Assembly (NCBI GenBank): GCA_034411995.1
Contig: DAOUME010000007.1
Coordinates: 1 to 64,000 of the forward strand
Direction: 5' to 3'
DNA: 64,000 bases
Source of the DNA: JAUVXJ01 sp034411995
GTDB taxonomy: Bacteria > Chloroflexota > Anaerolineae > UBA7937 > B3-Chlor
The notes under the pieces are model-generated. The model was not told where the DNA came from, made no database searches, and saw only the letters and a list, made by a program, of their open reading frames with translations. A program made the translations under genes and the position numbers. This document shows positions 17,577-26,377 of the stretch, in pieces (the stretch's first letter is position 1; each line of letters opens with the position of its first letter).

Positions 17577-18215
17577 GTGGGAAGGGAGATGGCAGGCGAG
17601 AAGCGCAAGCTCTTGATCGCTACCAGGAACGAAGGTAAGCTCAGAGAGTACGAGCGACTCCTGGAGGGGTTGCCGATGATCCTCACCTATCTCACGGAAC
17701 AGGGGATCACCCACGAGGTGGAGGAGAGTGGCGAGACTTTCGCCGGGAACGCCGTCCAGAAGGCGGAGGAGTATGCGGGGGTGTGCGGGCTATTGACGCT
17801 GGCAGACGACTCGGGCCTGGAGGTGGATGCGCTGGGGGGCGAACCGGGTGTACATTCGGCGCGCTACGCGGGCGCCGGGGCGAGCGATGAGGAGAGATAC
17901 CTCCTGTTGCTGGAGAGGCTGCGACGGGTGCCCTGGGAGCAGCGAAAGGCTCGCTTCAGGTGCGCCATCGCAGTGGCAGAGGCAGGGGGCGACACGTTCA
18001 GGTCGGAGGGGGTCTGCGAGGGGGTGATCGCCTTCTCGCCGCAGGGCACGTTCGGCTTCGGGTACGATCCTGTCTTCTTCTTGCCCGAGTACCAGAGGAC
18101 GATGGCTCAACTGCCCCCAGACGAGAAGAATCACATCAGTCATCGGGCGAGGGCGGCCGCCGGGATCAGACCGGTGCTGGAGATGCTTGCCGGGAGGCGA
18201 CATGTATCAGGTTAG
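17577..18215 (+). CDS. rdgB: XTP/dITP diphosphatase (non-canonical purine NTP pyrophosphatase)
   Basis: The protein is the Ham1/RdgB family, which hydrolyses XTP, ITP and dITP to monophosphates and so keeps deaminated purines out of nucleic acids. Motifs seen: IATRNEGKLREYERLL at the N-terminus, LADDSGLEVDALGG, GVHSARYAG, FGFGYDPVFFLPE and SHRARA near the end. All are positioned as in the family, and the 212-residue length is usual. The start could be GTG 17577 or ATG 17589; the latter has GAAGGG too close, so the longer form is kept. It overlaps the downstream queD-like gene by 14 bp. Confidence 0.93.
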   Translation: MGREMAGEKRKLLIATRNEGKLREYERLLEGLPMILTYLTEQGITHEVEESGETFAGNAVQKAEEYAGVCGLLTLADDSGLEVDALGGEPGVHSARYAGAGASDEERYLLLLERLRRVPWEQRKARFRCAIAVAEAGGDTFRSEGVCEGVIAFSPQGTFGFGYDPVFFLPEYQRTMAQLPPDEKNHISHRARAAAGIRPVLEMLAGRRHVSG

Positions 18216-18573
18216 AGTGAAGCGCCATTTCGATGCGGCTCACGCCTTGCGAGGTTATGAGGGAAAGTGCGAGACCACGCACGGGCATCGTTATGAAGTC
18301 GTGGCCTGCCTGGAGGCTGACCGTTTGGATGAGACGGGATTGGCCTACGATTTCACCACTCTCAAGCGAGCCCTGGACGCGATCATGGAGCGCCTGGACC
18401 ACAAGTGCCTGAACGACATAGCTCCCTTTGACGAGATTAATCCCAGCTCGGAGAACATCGCGCGCGTCGTCTACGAGGAGCTGGACGGGTCCATCGAGGG
18501 GGCTGAGCTGAGGTCCGTGGAGGTGTGGGAATCCCCCGACGCCTGGGTGACCTACTTGCCGGAGCAAGGCTAG
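18202..18573 (+). CDS. queD: 6-pyruvoyl-tetrahydropterin synthase / 6-carboxytetrahydropterin synthase family (QueD-like)
   Basis: The protein has 123 residues from ATG 18202, supported by GGGAGG five bases upstream. Zinc ligands expected for the family are visible as H14 (FDAAH), H27 and H29 (CETTHGH), with the catalytic-type cysteine C23. The later ExP-like acidic stretch VEVWESPDAWVTY carries the conserved glutamate. QueD turns dihydroneopterin triphosphate into 6-carboxytetrahydropterin, the second step of queuosine synthesis. The presence of queH and queA elsewhere in the window supports that reading over a biopterin role. It is translationally coupled to rdgB. Confidence 0.85.
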   Translation: MYQVRVKRHFDAAHALRGYEGKCETTHGHRYEVVACLEADRLDETGLAYDFTTLKRALDAIMERLDHKCLNDIAPFDEINPSSENIARVVYEELDGSIEGAELRSVEVWESPDAWVTYLPEQG

Positions 18574-18586
18574 AAGTATGCGAGGA

Positions 18587-18609
18587 GCGGGTGGAAAACG
18601 GTCACCCGC
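18587..18609. terminator. GC-rich hairpin after queD-like gene
   Basis: A GCGGGTG / CACCCGC inverted repeat with a 9-base loop lies just after the queD stop and upstream of the next promoter. There is no T-run, so termination is only a possibility. Confidence 0.3.
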
Positions 18610-18660
18610 CGGCTGGCCGGGCCTCGCCTGCTGGTGTCCACACTGTGGGAACTATCCCCT

Positions 18661-18688
18661 TTGCAGAATCGTCTCAATGTTGTATAAT
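18661..18688 (+). promoter_or_regulatory. Sigma70-type promoter of the L,D-transpeptidase gene
   Basis: TTGCAG (18661-18666), 16 bp, consensus TATAAT (18683-18688). It implies a 5' leader of about 70 bases before the ATG at 18765. Confidence 0.7.
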
Positions 18689-18764
18689 GTGGCCAATCAG
18701 GGGTAGGTCGGCCGCACGAGGTTGGGGATCGCCTGTCGTGATCCCGAGTGTACAAGGACCTGGC

Positions 18765-19799
18765 ATGTACGCGAGAGTCGCTTCGAAGGGCGCAATTGCG
18801 ATCGTGGTGCTGGTGCTTCTTCTGGGCCAGTTTTCACTCCCTGCCTCGGCGAGCCCACGAACCACCGATCCCGTCATCCACGTCGTGCAGTGGGGCGAGA
18901 CACTGTATCTCATCGCCCGCCGATACGGAACCTCGACCGCCGCCATCGCTACCGCCAACAACCTGCGTAACCTCAACTTCGTCTACGCCGGTCAGCGGCT
19001 GGTCATCCCCACGAGTAGTTCTGCCACTGCCGCGGGCGCCACCAGTATCTACGTCGTTCGTCGTGGTGACACCCTGCGCATACTTGCGGCGCGGTATGGG
19101 ACCACGGTCAACTATCTGGCTAGTCTCAATGGACTCCGTAATCCGGACTTCATCTGGGTCGGTCAGTCGCTCAGGGTGCCCTCGTCCTCCTCCGGGACAG
19201 CAGACCAGAGCCAGGCTTCGACGACCATCCACGTGGTGCAGAGGGGAGAATACGTGGCCCAGATCGCCCGGAAGTATGGCACCACGGTGAGCGCCATCGC
19301 CGGAGCGAACAACCTCATCAACCCCTCGCTGCTGTACGTGGGCCAGCGGCTGGTCATCCCGGCGGGTGGTACGAATCCTCCTGCCAGTGACACCCCGGCT
19401 GAGACACCCACCACCCCTGCGGTCCCAGGGGAGAAGTGGATCGACGTGAATCTGAGCACGCAGACGCTGCGAGCCTACGAAGGCGACGTTGTCGTCTATA
19501 CGGCCCGCGTATCGACTGGCATCTCCCGGTATCCGACACCCGCAGGGACCTTCTGGATCCAGCGGAAGTACTGGTACGACGACATGACAGGAGGGTCGCG
19601 CGCGCGGGGCGACTACTACTACTTGCCCAACGTCCCCTATTGCATGTACTACTATGCCGGCTACTCGCTCCATGGAACCTACTGGCACAGCAACTTTGGC
19701 ACTCCCATGAGCCACGGCTGCACCAATCTGAGCATCCCTGATGCGGCCTGGCTCTTCAACTGGGCGCCCGTGGGGACCAGGGTGGTGAATCACTACTAA
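18765..19799 (+). CDS. Secreted L,D-transpeptidase with three LysM domains
   Basis: The protein has 344 residues from ATG 18765, with AAGGA at 18754-18758; longer upstream reading lies beyond the promoter. It has a signal peptide (to about residue 31, ending PASAS). Three LysM peptidoglycan-binding modules begin near residues 38, 95 and 155; each shows an IxVVxxGxxxxxIAxxYGTx pattern and a GQxLxxP end. A Thr/Pro linker and a YkuD domain (about 224-344) follow. The catalytic motif HGTYWHSNFG..SHGCTNLS, with the nucleophile cysteine, is intact. Such enzymes make 3-3 crosslinks in peptidoglycan or attach proteins to it. Confidence 0.92.
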   Translation: MYARVASKGAIAIVVLVLLLGQFSLPASASPRTTDPVIHVVQWGETLYLIARRYGTSTAAIATANNLRNLNFVYAGQRLVIPTSSSATAAGATSIYVVRRGDTLRILAARYGTTVNYLASLNGLRNPDFIWVGQSLRVPSSSSGTADQSQASTTIHVVQRGEYVAQIARKYGTTVSAIAGANNLINPSLLYVGQRLVIPAGGTNPPASDTPAETPTTPAVPGEKWIDVNLSTQTLRAYEGDVVVYTARVSTGISRYPTPAGTFWIQRKYWYDDMTGGSRARGDYYYLPNVPYCMYYYAGYSLHGTYWHSNFGTPMSHGCTNLSIPDAAWLFNWAPVGTRVVNHY

Positions 19800-19917
19800 A
19801 CCAGGATCCATCCGGGAGCGCTGCCGGGAGCCCGGGCGTTCCTCATTGCCTGACGAATCGCGTCGAAGTGACTCAGGGGGGACGAACCCCCTCGCCCTGA
19901 TGGTGGAGGCATCGACC

Positions 19918-20553
19918 ATGTACCGCCTTTTCAAAGCCCTGGTCAGACTGCTATTGGGGGCACTGACCCACTACGAGGTGGAGGGCGAGGAGAACCTGCC
20001 CTCGGGTGGGCCGCTGCTGGTGGTGTTCAACCACCTGGCCTGGTGGGATGCACCGGTGTCCATGGCCATTCTCCCCTGGCGGATGAGGGCGATGGCGCTG
20101 AAGGACTTACAGCGCGTGCCGGTCACGGGCCAGCTTCTCGGCCTGAGCGATCCGATCTGGGTCGACAGGGGGCGATACGACCGGGAGGCGTTGAGACAGG
20201 CCCTGGCGGCACTGGCCGACGGTCAGGTGCTGGGCATCGCCCCTGAAGGCAGGATGAGCGTCACCGGGGCGCTGGAGAGGGGTAAAACCGGCCCCGTGTT
20301 CATCGCTCGCAAGGCGGACGTTCCTATCCTTCCCGTGGGAATAACCGGGACCGAGAAGGCTCTGGGAGAGTGGTGCAGGTTGCGGAGACCGCATATCCGG
20401 GTGATCATCGGCCATGCCTTCAGGTTGCCAGATCGTGGACGGTACTCTGCCCACAAGGAGTGGCGTCAGCCTGACGCCGACTTCATCATGGAGAGACTGG
20501 CTGAACTGCTGCCGCCGGAGTACCGAGGGGTGTATGCGGACAGCTTCCAATAG
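19918..20553 (+). CDS. plsC: 1-acyl-sn-glycerol-3-phosphate acyltransferase
   Basis: The protein has 211 residues; the ATG at 19918 follows GGTGGAGG at good spacing. Acyltransferase block I is N38-H39-x4-D44 (NHLAWWD), and block III is APEGRMS, the glycerol-phosphate-binding EGxxS-like site. PlsC-type enzymes acylate lysophosphatidic acid at sn-2 to give phosphatidic acid, at the inner face of the membrane. It lacks a long N-terminal membrane domain and is of typical short length. The decayed exonuclease reading frame begins only 3 bp after its stop. Confidence 0.88.
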   Translation: MYRLFKALVRLLLGALTHYEVEGEENLPSGGPLLVVFNHLAWWDAPVSMAILPWRMRAMALKDLQRVPVTGQLLGLSDPIWVDRGRYDREALRQALAALADGQVLGIAPEGRMSVTGALERGKTGPVFIARKADVPILPVGITGTEKALGEWCRLRRPHIRVIIGHAFRLPDRGRYSAHKEWRQPDADFIMERLAELLPPEYRGVYADSFQ

Positions 20554-20556
20554 GAG

Positions 20557-20999
20557 ATGGTGTTGAGGCAGGGGTTGAGGCCACGTTGCTGGGAGTGGCC
20601 ACCTTCGTGGTCCTGGAGGTGGAGGCTGCAGGTCCAGGCCCACCCTTCGGAAATCGGATATGTGAGATAACTCTGATGCGGTTCAGAGGGGGCAAGGAGC
20701 TGGCCCGGTTCCAAAGCCTCGTCGGTCCAGGGCCATGTGTCTCCCCTGGGACCCACGCCGTGTGCGGCGTCGGCGCCCAGGACCTCAGTCGCTCCCCGGC
20801 CATGGCACATGCCGCTCCAGCCCCACTTCGGGCGCTGGAGGATGGCCTCGCGGCAGCCTTCGAAGCCCTCATCCAGCTCGTCTTCCTTGTTGAGAGGCTC
20901 GAGAGGCACGGCGCCCGAGGGACCCCCACATGGTACTCCATACAGCGGCCCTGGCTTGGCGCTGGTACCGTTCTTCCGGCAATAATCTGGATGGTCTGA
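20557..20999 (+). pseudogene. Decayed DnaQ-like (DEDD) 3'-5' exonuclease
   Basis: From about 20598 one frame reads as an exonuclease-epsilon-type protein. FVVLEVEAAG stands where families have FVVLDVETTG; then come NRICEITLMRFRGGKELARFQSLV and GTHAVCGV. LIQLVFLVERLERHG stands where AHNAxFDxxFL is expected. The first catalytic Asp is Glu and the second Asp is replaced by Gln; the THN/AHN-type residues are gone. The likely original start, ATG 20557 (MVLRQGLRPRCW), is in a different frame, so at least one frameshift lies before 20598. The other possible start, TTG 20586, has no ribosome site. The frame stops at 20999, short of a full domain. I read this as an inactivated gene once co-transcribed with plsC. 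A divergent non-catalytic protein is less likely. Confidence 0.6.
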
Positions 21000-21062
21000 G
21001 CTGTACCAGATGCTCATACCCGCGCCGTCGGGATGAGGGTGATAGACAAACCGAGGAGGGAA

Positions 21063-23489
21063 ATGCCTGCCATCGGAGCAAGGCTCTCCCACAGGCAGCG
21101 TGACCTTTGCTGCGTGATACTGCTGGGCTTGATGCCTGTGGTCTTCCTGGCCAACGTCCTGTTTACGGACCAGGTGCTGGTTGGCGACAACCTGGCACGA
21201 AACTTCCCCTGGGCAGCATATGCTGATGAGGAACTTCTCAGCCGGCCTACCAACGGCAGGATCGATCCTTTGCAGGATGACTATCCACGCAGGGTCCTGG
21301 CTCGTGATATGGTGGGAGCAGGAATCGTGCCTCTCTGGAACCCCTACTATCTTTCGGGTACGCCGTTCCTCGCGACCGAGCTCCTGGCCGGCCTGTTCTA
21401 CCCGCCCAACATGATCTATCTTCTCACGGACCCCTTGCGCGCGTTCGGCCTGTCGGCTGCCCTGCATCTGTTCCTTGCCGGCCTCTTTATGTACCTCTAC
21501 CTGAGAAGCATTGGTCTGGCCCAGGCCAGCGCTCTCTTCGGCGCTGTTGGCTTCGAGTTATCCGGTTATTTCCTTATCAACCTGATGTGGCTGCCCAGGG
21601 TTGCCTCGGCAGCGTGGGCACCACTGTTGTTCTTCTCCTTCGAGAAGTACTGGAGGGAGAGGGTGTTGGGTTACATGTGTCTCTTGGCCTTTGGATTGGC
21701 AATGAGCATTCTGGCAGGTATGCCCGCGGTGGTGGTCTTCGTGCTGTTTGCCCTGGGTCTGTATGTCTTCTTCAGAGTTGTGGTCACGCTGAGAAGTAGC
21801 GGTTTGACAAAGGCGCTGCGAGGCGTAGCAGTTGTTGTGGCAGGCGTCTGGCTTGGCACCGCGCTGGCGGCCGTACAGCTTATCCCTACCTACGAGGCAG
21901 CTCCTTTCTTCGAACGCGCAGAATGGGGCTACGAAGAGACGCTCGACACTGGTAGAGCGCCCCTCACTCTGGGAACAGCTCTTGTGCCGGGGATTCTGAC
22001 GAATCCATGGCGCCCCAGCATCTATGGCGGGGTCGTGATCCTTCTGCTGGCCCTTTGGGCGGTAACGCACCGGAGGGACCGATATGTTTTGTTCTTCGGG
22101 GCGTTGGCTTTGCTCTCCCTCAGCCTGTTCTTGAATATCCCCGATGTGCTGTACCGACTGCTATACCTGATACCCGTGTTCAGAGTGGGCAGACTGATGG
22201 AGGTCAAGATCGTGTACGCCTTCACTCTGAGCGTGCTGGCGGCCTTGGGATTCAGTTCGCTCATAGGGGTGACAAACGAACGCAATCAGTCCAGCATGCT
22301 GAGAGCGAGTCTGTCAGTGCTGGCCCTGGCAGGCGTCGCTCTGGCGGGAGTGCTGGTGGCTGTAACTCTGCAGCCCTATGGGATGGGAAGTCCGACATTG
22401 CCGGCATGGCATCTCCAGAACCTAGGCAGCCCTGGTCGCGCGACGTTGCTGGTCCTTCTGGTCGCTGCCCTGTTGTTTCTTCGAGTGCGGCGGAGAGTAG
22501 GGGTTGGCGTGTACGGCTCTCTGGCCATCCTGCTGCTCCTGGGGGACATGTACTCCTTCGGGTGGACACTGAACCCACCCCAGAGAGCGGACGATCTGTT
22601 CTTCGAGACAGAGAGCACTCGATTCTTGAGCGCAGACAGCGATCTGTTCAGGATCATACGTGGGCCAGGAGGCGGTGGGGTTCTTCCGCCCAACACGGCA
22701 GCCGTTTACGGGATTTCGGACGCCCAAGGCTATTCATCGTTGGTGCTCGACTACTACGGCCAGTTCATGGATCTGATCGAACCAGGATTGGCGAAGACCA
22801 GGCGTATCGGGGAGCTCACCCGTGTCGAGTCCTTGACATCGCCTCTCTTGGATCTGCTGAACGTCAAGTACGTACTGACAAGACCCGACGTCAGTCAGGA
22901 GTTGGCTGAGTTTGACGCGGCGCGCGAGGACATCGAGCTGGTGTACGAGGGCGAGATCAGGATATACGAGAACAAGAATGTCCTGCCGCGGGCCTTCGTG
23001 GTGCACGATTACAAGGTCTTGCCCGACCAGGAAGACGTCTTCTCCGAGCTGACCAGCGAGAGGTTCGACCCAGGAGCATACGTTGTGCTGGAAGAAGAGC
23101 CCTTGAGCTCTGGAGAGGTCACTCGCCTCCCGGGAGACTACTCGACGGCGCAGATCGTGGATTATGGACCCAACAGGGTGAGCATCGAGGTTGACGCCGC
23201 AGGCGATGGTTTCCTGGTGCTCAGCGATCTGTACTACGTGGGGTGGAAGGCGTTCGTCGATGGCGAGAACGAGGAGGTGTACAAGGCAGACTATGTGTTC
23301 AGGGCGGTGCCGGTCGAGAAGGGTTCTCACTTCGTGGAACTGATCTATGACCCGTTGTCTTTCAAGGTCGGGTTGGGAACGAGTGCTTGTGCCCTGGCCG
23401 TGCTCATTGGCTCTTCTGCGTGGCTGCTGGCCAGCAGAGCGCGGGCTCCTGCGCCCGCCGCCACCGATCCGCCGAAGGGCCGGGTGTAG
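21063..23489 (+). CDS. YfhO-like polytopic membrane protein
   Basis: The protein has 808 residues from ATG 21063 (AGGAGG close upstream); ATG 21033 would add ten residues but has no ribosome site. It has about 12 hydrophobic segments. The early loop (LVGDNLARNFPWAAYADEEL, then PLWNPYYLSGTPFLA) is characteristic of the YfhO family, GT-C-fold proteins linked in Bacillus and Listeria to glycosylation of lipoteichoic or wall teichoic acids. The last ~230 residues are soluble and beta-rich (VLPRAFVVHDYKVLP, then LSDLYYVGWKAFVDG) before a final membrane helix. A role in surface glycan modification is inferred. Confidence 0.8.
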   Translation: MPAIGARLSHRQRDLCCVILLGLMPVVFLANVLFTDQVLVGDNLARNFPWAAYADEELLSRPTNGRIDPLQDDYPRRVLARDMVGAGIVPLWNPYYLSGTPFLATELLAGLFYPPNMIYLLTDPLRAFGLSAALHLFLAGLFMYLYLRSIGLAQASALFGAVGFELSGYFLINLMWLPRVASAAWAPLLFFSFEKYWRERVLGYMCLLAFGLAMSILAGMPAVVVFVLFALGLYVFFRVVVTLRSSGLTKALRGVAVVVAGVWLGTALAAVQLIPTYEAAPFFERAEWGYEETLDTGRAPLTLGTALVPGILTNPWRPSIYGGVVILLLALWAVTHRRDRYVLFFGALALLSLSLFLNIPDVLYRLLYLIPVFRVGRLMEVKIVYAFTLSVLAALGFSSLIGVTNERNQSSMLRASLSVLALAGVALAGVLVAVTLQPYGMGSPTLPAWHLQNLGSPGRATLLVLLVAALLFLRVRRRVGVGVYGSLAILLLLGDMYSFGWTLNPPQRADDLFFETESTRFLSADSDLFRIIRGPGGGGVLPPNTAAVYGISDAQGYSSLVLDYYGQFMDLIEPGLAKTRRIGELTRVESLTSPLLDLLNVKYVLTRPDVSQELAEFDAAREDIELVYEGEIRIYENKNVLPRAFVVHDYKVLPDQEDVFSELTSERFDPGAYVVLEEEPLSSGEVTRLPGDYSTAQIVDYGPNRVSIEVDAAGDGFLVLSDLYYVGWKAFVDGENEEVYKADYVFRAVPVEKGSHFVELIYDPLSFKVGLGTSACALAVLIGSSAWLLASRARAPAPAATDPPKGRV

Positions 23490-23653
23490 AGCGATGTGCA
23501 TCGCCCGCCCTGACCGCCTGATCTCGGAGCGTTACAGGTGCGGCCGTCTGCGTACCATCGGCGGGGCGTCGCCGAGGAAGCGATTTGGAGGCAGAGGTTC
23601 GACGAGACGAGGTCTTGAGGCGTTTGGATCTTGAAGGAGGAGGGAGGTCAACG

Positions 23654-25747
23654 ATGGTAGAGACAAGGGAGATACACACCTCTTGTCGCGGTTGTCACGG
23701 TGGCTGCGGCGTGATCGCCCACGTGGAGGATGGCCAGGTGAGAAAGGTGGAGGGCGATCCTGAGGCGCCCATAGGCCACGGCACCATGTGCAGCAAGGGC
23801 TTGGCGGTGCTGCAACTGGCCTATCATCCGCAGAGGATCCTGCACCCTTTGCGGAAGACTGGCTCAGGTTGGCAGAGGATCTCCTGGGACCAGGCGCTGG
23901 ACACCATCGCCGACAGCTTCCGGGGTGTGACTGAGGAGCATGGTCCGGAGTCTATCGTCATCGGGCAGGGGACGGGGCGAGACTACGAGAGTTTTCTGTA
24001 CCGGTTCGCCAACCTGCTGGGGACTCCCAATGTCCTCACCGCTGGCCACATGTGCTACGTGTCCAGGATCGGTGCCACGCTGATAACCTGTGGGAATCTG
24101 CCCGTGGGCGACTATGAAGGGGAACCCAGGTGTATCGTCGTCTGGGCCAACAACCCACTGTGGACGAACCCGGACGAGTACAAGGGGGTGGACTTCTGGA
24201 CCGCTCTACAGAAGGGCAGCAAGCTCATCGTCATCGATCCACGAGAGGGCTTTCTGGCCAGGAGGGCCGATCTGTGGCTCAAACTTCGCCCGGGGACTGA
24301 TGCAGCGCTGGCCTTGGGTTTCCTCCAGGTGATCATCGAGGAGCATCTCTACGATAAGAGTTTCGTCGAGGGTTACGTGCATGGCTGGGAGGCCTTCGTA
24401 GAGAGGGTGAAGGAGTACCCTCTGGACAAGGTGGAAGAGATCACCTGGGTGGACCGGGATCTGATCAAGGAAGCGGCGAGGCTGTATGCTACGACGAAGC
24501 CCGCCTGCATCCAGTGGGGCGTGCCCATCGAACAAACCATCAATTGCACCGACAGCAACCGTTTGCTCACCGCGTTGATGGCGGTCACCGGGAATCTGGA
24601 CGTGCCAGGGGGTAATGTGTTCTTCGTTCCTCCGCCGGTGAGGGTCGTGTCGGACTTTGCCCTCCACAGAGAGTTGCCCGCGGAGCAGCGAGCCAAGCGC
24701 CTGGGAGGGGAGCAGTACAAGTTGGCGTCACGAGTAGCTCTGGTCACCCCCAAAGTGGTCTGGGATGCTATCCTGACGGGCAAGCCCTACCCGGTCGTGG
24801 CCGGGCTGCTGTGCGGGACGAACCCCGTCGTGACCAGGGCCAACGCGAGAGAGGTGCATCAGGCGCTGGAGAAGCTCGAGTTCCTGGCGGTGATCGATTT
24901 CTTCCTCACGCCGACGGCAGAACTGGCGGATGTGGTTCTCCCCGCCGCCACCTGGTTGGAGCAGGACTACGTGGGCGACTTCTGGAAGAGGCATGGCTAC
25001 GTCATGGCCAGGCAGAAGGTGGTGGAGATCGGAGAGTGCTGGCAGGACCACAAGATCTTTCAGGAATTGGGTAAGCGCATGGGACAGGGGGAGTACTGGT
25101 GGGATACGCTGGAAGGGGCCCTCAACTACATGCTCGAACCTTCGGGTATGGACTTCCAGGAGTTCAAAAGGAGAGGGTATCTCCAGGGTGAAATGAGGTA
25201 TCGGAAGTACGAGCAGAAGGGGTTCTCCACCCCTACGGGCAAAGTGGAGCTGTACTCCACGCTCTTGGAGAAGTGGGGGTACGATCCTCTGCCGCAGTAC
25301 AGAGAGGTGCCTGAGAGCCCCGTGTCGCGCCCAGACCTCGCGGAGCGATACCCGTATATCCTCAACGCAGGGCTCCGCACACCTGTCTTCTTCCACTCGG
25401 AGCATCGTATGATCCCCTGGCTGAGGGAGATCAGGCCCGACCCTCTGATGGAGATCCACCCCGAAACGGCCAAGAGACATGGGATCGAGGATGGCGCGTG
25501 GGCGTACATAGAGAGCCCCAGGGGGCGCATCAGGCAGCGCGTGAAGTTGAACCAGGGCATTGATCCCCGTGTGGTGGTGGCGGAACATGGGTGGTGGTAT
25601 CCAGAGGTGGAGGATCCCGGTCACGGCTGGGACGTCTCCAACGTGAACGTGCTCACTGACAACGATCCGGCAGGGTTTGATCCGGCCTTGGGTTCCACGA
25701 ATCTGAGGGTTTCGTTGTGTACCATATCGCCTTGCCAGGACGAATAG
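23654..25747 (+). CDS. Molybdopterin (bis-MGD) oxidoreductase, DMSO-reductase family
   Basis: The protein has 697 residues; the ATG at 23654 has GGGAGGT five bases upstream. The N-terminal [4Fe-4S] motif is C11-x2-C14-x3-C18-x27-C46. The Mo/W ligand is probably C134 in the AGHMCYV stretch. The end (ILNAGLRTPVFFHSEHR and the HPETAKRHGIEDGAW block) is the family's MGD-binding C-terminal domain. The Fe-S spacing and Cys ligand recall the PsrA/PhsA and acetylene-hydratase branches. The substrate is unknown. There is no Tat signal, so it should be cytoplasmic. It is followed at once by a four-cluster ferredoxin gene, with no membrane anchor subunit nearby. Confidence 0.85.
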   Translation: MVETREIHTSCRGCHGGCGVIAHVEDGQVRKVEGDPEAPIGHGTMCSKGLAVLQLAYHPQRILHPLRKTGSGWQRISWDQALDTIADSFRGVTEEHGPESIVIGQGTGRDYESFLYRFANLLGTPNVLTAGHMCYVSRIGATLITCGNLPVGDYEGEPRCIVVWANNPLWTNPDEYKGVDFWTALQKGSKLIVIDPREGFLARRADLWLKLRPGTDAALALGFLQVIIEEHLYDKSFVEGYVHGWEAFVERVKEYPLDKVEEITWVDRDLIKEAARLYATTKPACIQWGVPIEQTINCTDSNRLLTALMAVTGNLDVPGGNVFFVPPPVRVVSDFALHRELPAEQRAKRLGGEQYKLASRVALVTPKVVWDAILTGKPYPVVAGLLCGTNPVVTRANAREVHQALEKLEFLAVIDFFLTPTAELADVVLPAATWLEQDYVGDFWKRHGYVMARQKVVEIGECWQDHKIFQELGKRMGQGEYWWDTLEGALNYMLEPSGMDFQEFKRRGYLQGEMRYRKYEQKGFSTPTGKVELYSTLLEKWGYDPLPQYREVPESPVSRPDLAERYPYILNAGLRTPVFFHSEHRMIPWLREIRPDPLMEIHPETAKRHGIEDGAWAYIESPRGRIRQRVKLNQGIDPRVVVAEHGWWYPEVEDPGHGWDVSNVNVLTDNDPAGFDPALGSTNLRVSLCTISPCQDE

Positions 25748-25758
25748 AGGGAGACCGG

Positions 25759-26229
25759 ATGGACAGAGTTGCACTATTGATCTTCAGCGAGGACTGCATG
25801 GGATGTCACGCCTGCGAGGTCGCATGCAAGCAGGAGCATGGGCTTGACGTCGGCCCCAGGCTGATACAGGTATCTGAACAGGCACCCCTGTTCGTCCCCA
25901 TGTACTGTCATCACTGCGCTCAGCCGCCCTGCGCGGACGCTTGCCCCGTGGATGCCATCTCTCGGGATGAGCAGGGCATAGTGCTCATCGACGAGGAGTC
26001 GTGTATCGGCTGTATGGCCTGCGTCGAGGCCTGCCCGTTCGGCACCGCGCAATTCTATGAGGAGCGGGCAGTGGCCGTGAAGTGCGACCTATGCCGCGAG
26101 CGCTTGCGGAAGGGAGAAGGGCCGGCTTGTGCCAAGGCGTGTCCGACCCACTGTATTGTCTGGGGCACGTGGGACGTGGTCTCGCGGACAGTTGCACGCA
26201 GGGCAGTGGCCCGGCAACTGAAACCGTAG
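25759..26229 (+). CDS. 4Fe-4S ferredoxin subunit (four clusters), partner of the molybdoenzyme
   Basis: The protein has 156 residues from ATG 25759 (GAGGGAG six bases upstream). Four cysteine groups are visible: CMGCHACEVAC, CHHCAQPPCADACP, CIGCMACVEACP, and CDLC with CAKACP. This is the HycB/DmsB/PsrB arrangement, able to carry four [4Fe-4S] clusters that pass electrons between the Mo enzyme and a redox partner. It starts 11 bp after the molybdoenzyme stop, so the two are an operon. No membrane subunit gene follows; the next gene is on the other strand. Confidence 0.9.
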   Translation: MDRVALLIFSEDCMGCHACEVACKQEHGLDVGPRLIQVSEQAPLFVPMYCHHCAQPPCADACPVDAISRDEQGIVLIDEESCIGCMACVEACPFGTAQFYEERAVAVKCDLCRERLRKGEGPACAKACPTHCIVWGTWDVVSRTVARRAVARQLKP

Positions 26230-26377
26230 GAGTTACCTGCGGGCTCGGTCAGCAGAGCGGGCAGGGGCGAGCCAGGCCCGGGCATCGGCGGGGCCGACAG
26301 GCAGCATCCTCTGTGTGGACTGCGCGCGGCTCGCCTTGAACGGTTTCCTGGTAAAGCAGGCCGCTCTCGAGGCCAGC

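Noticed and set aside
18834..19934. 366-codon minus-strand frame opposite the LysM L,D-transpeptidase
   Set aside because: It mirrors the repeat structure of the LysM gene and has no recognisable domain. The plus-strand gene has signal peptide, promoter and catalytic motif.
20466..21467. 333-codon minus-strand frame over plsC end, the decayed exonuclease and yfhO-like start
   Set aside because: No family likeness. The plus strand explains the coding signal in all three parts.
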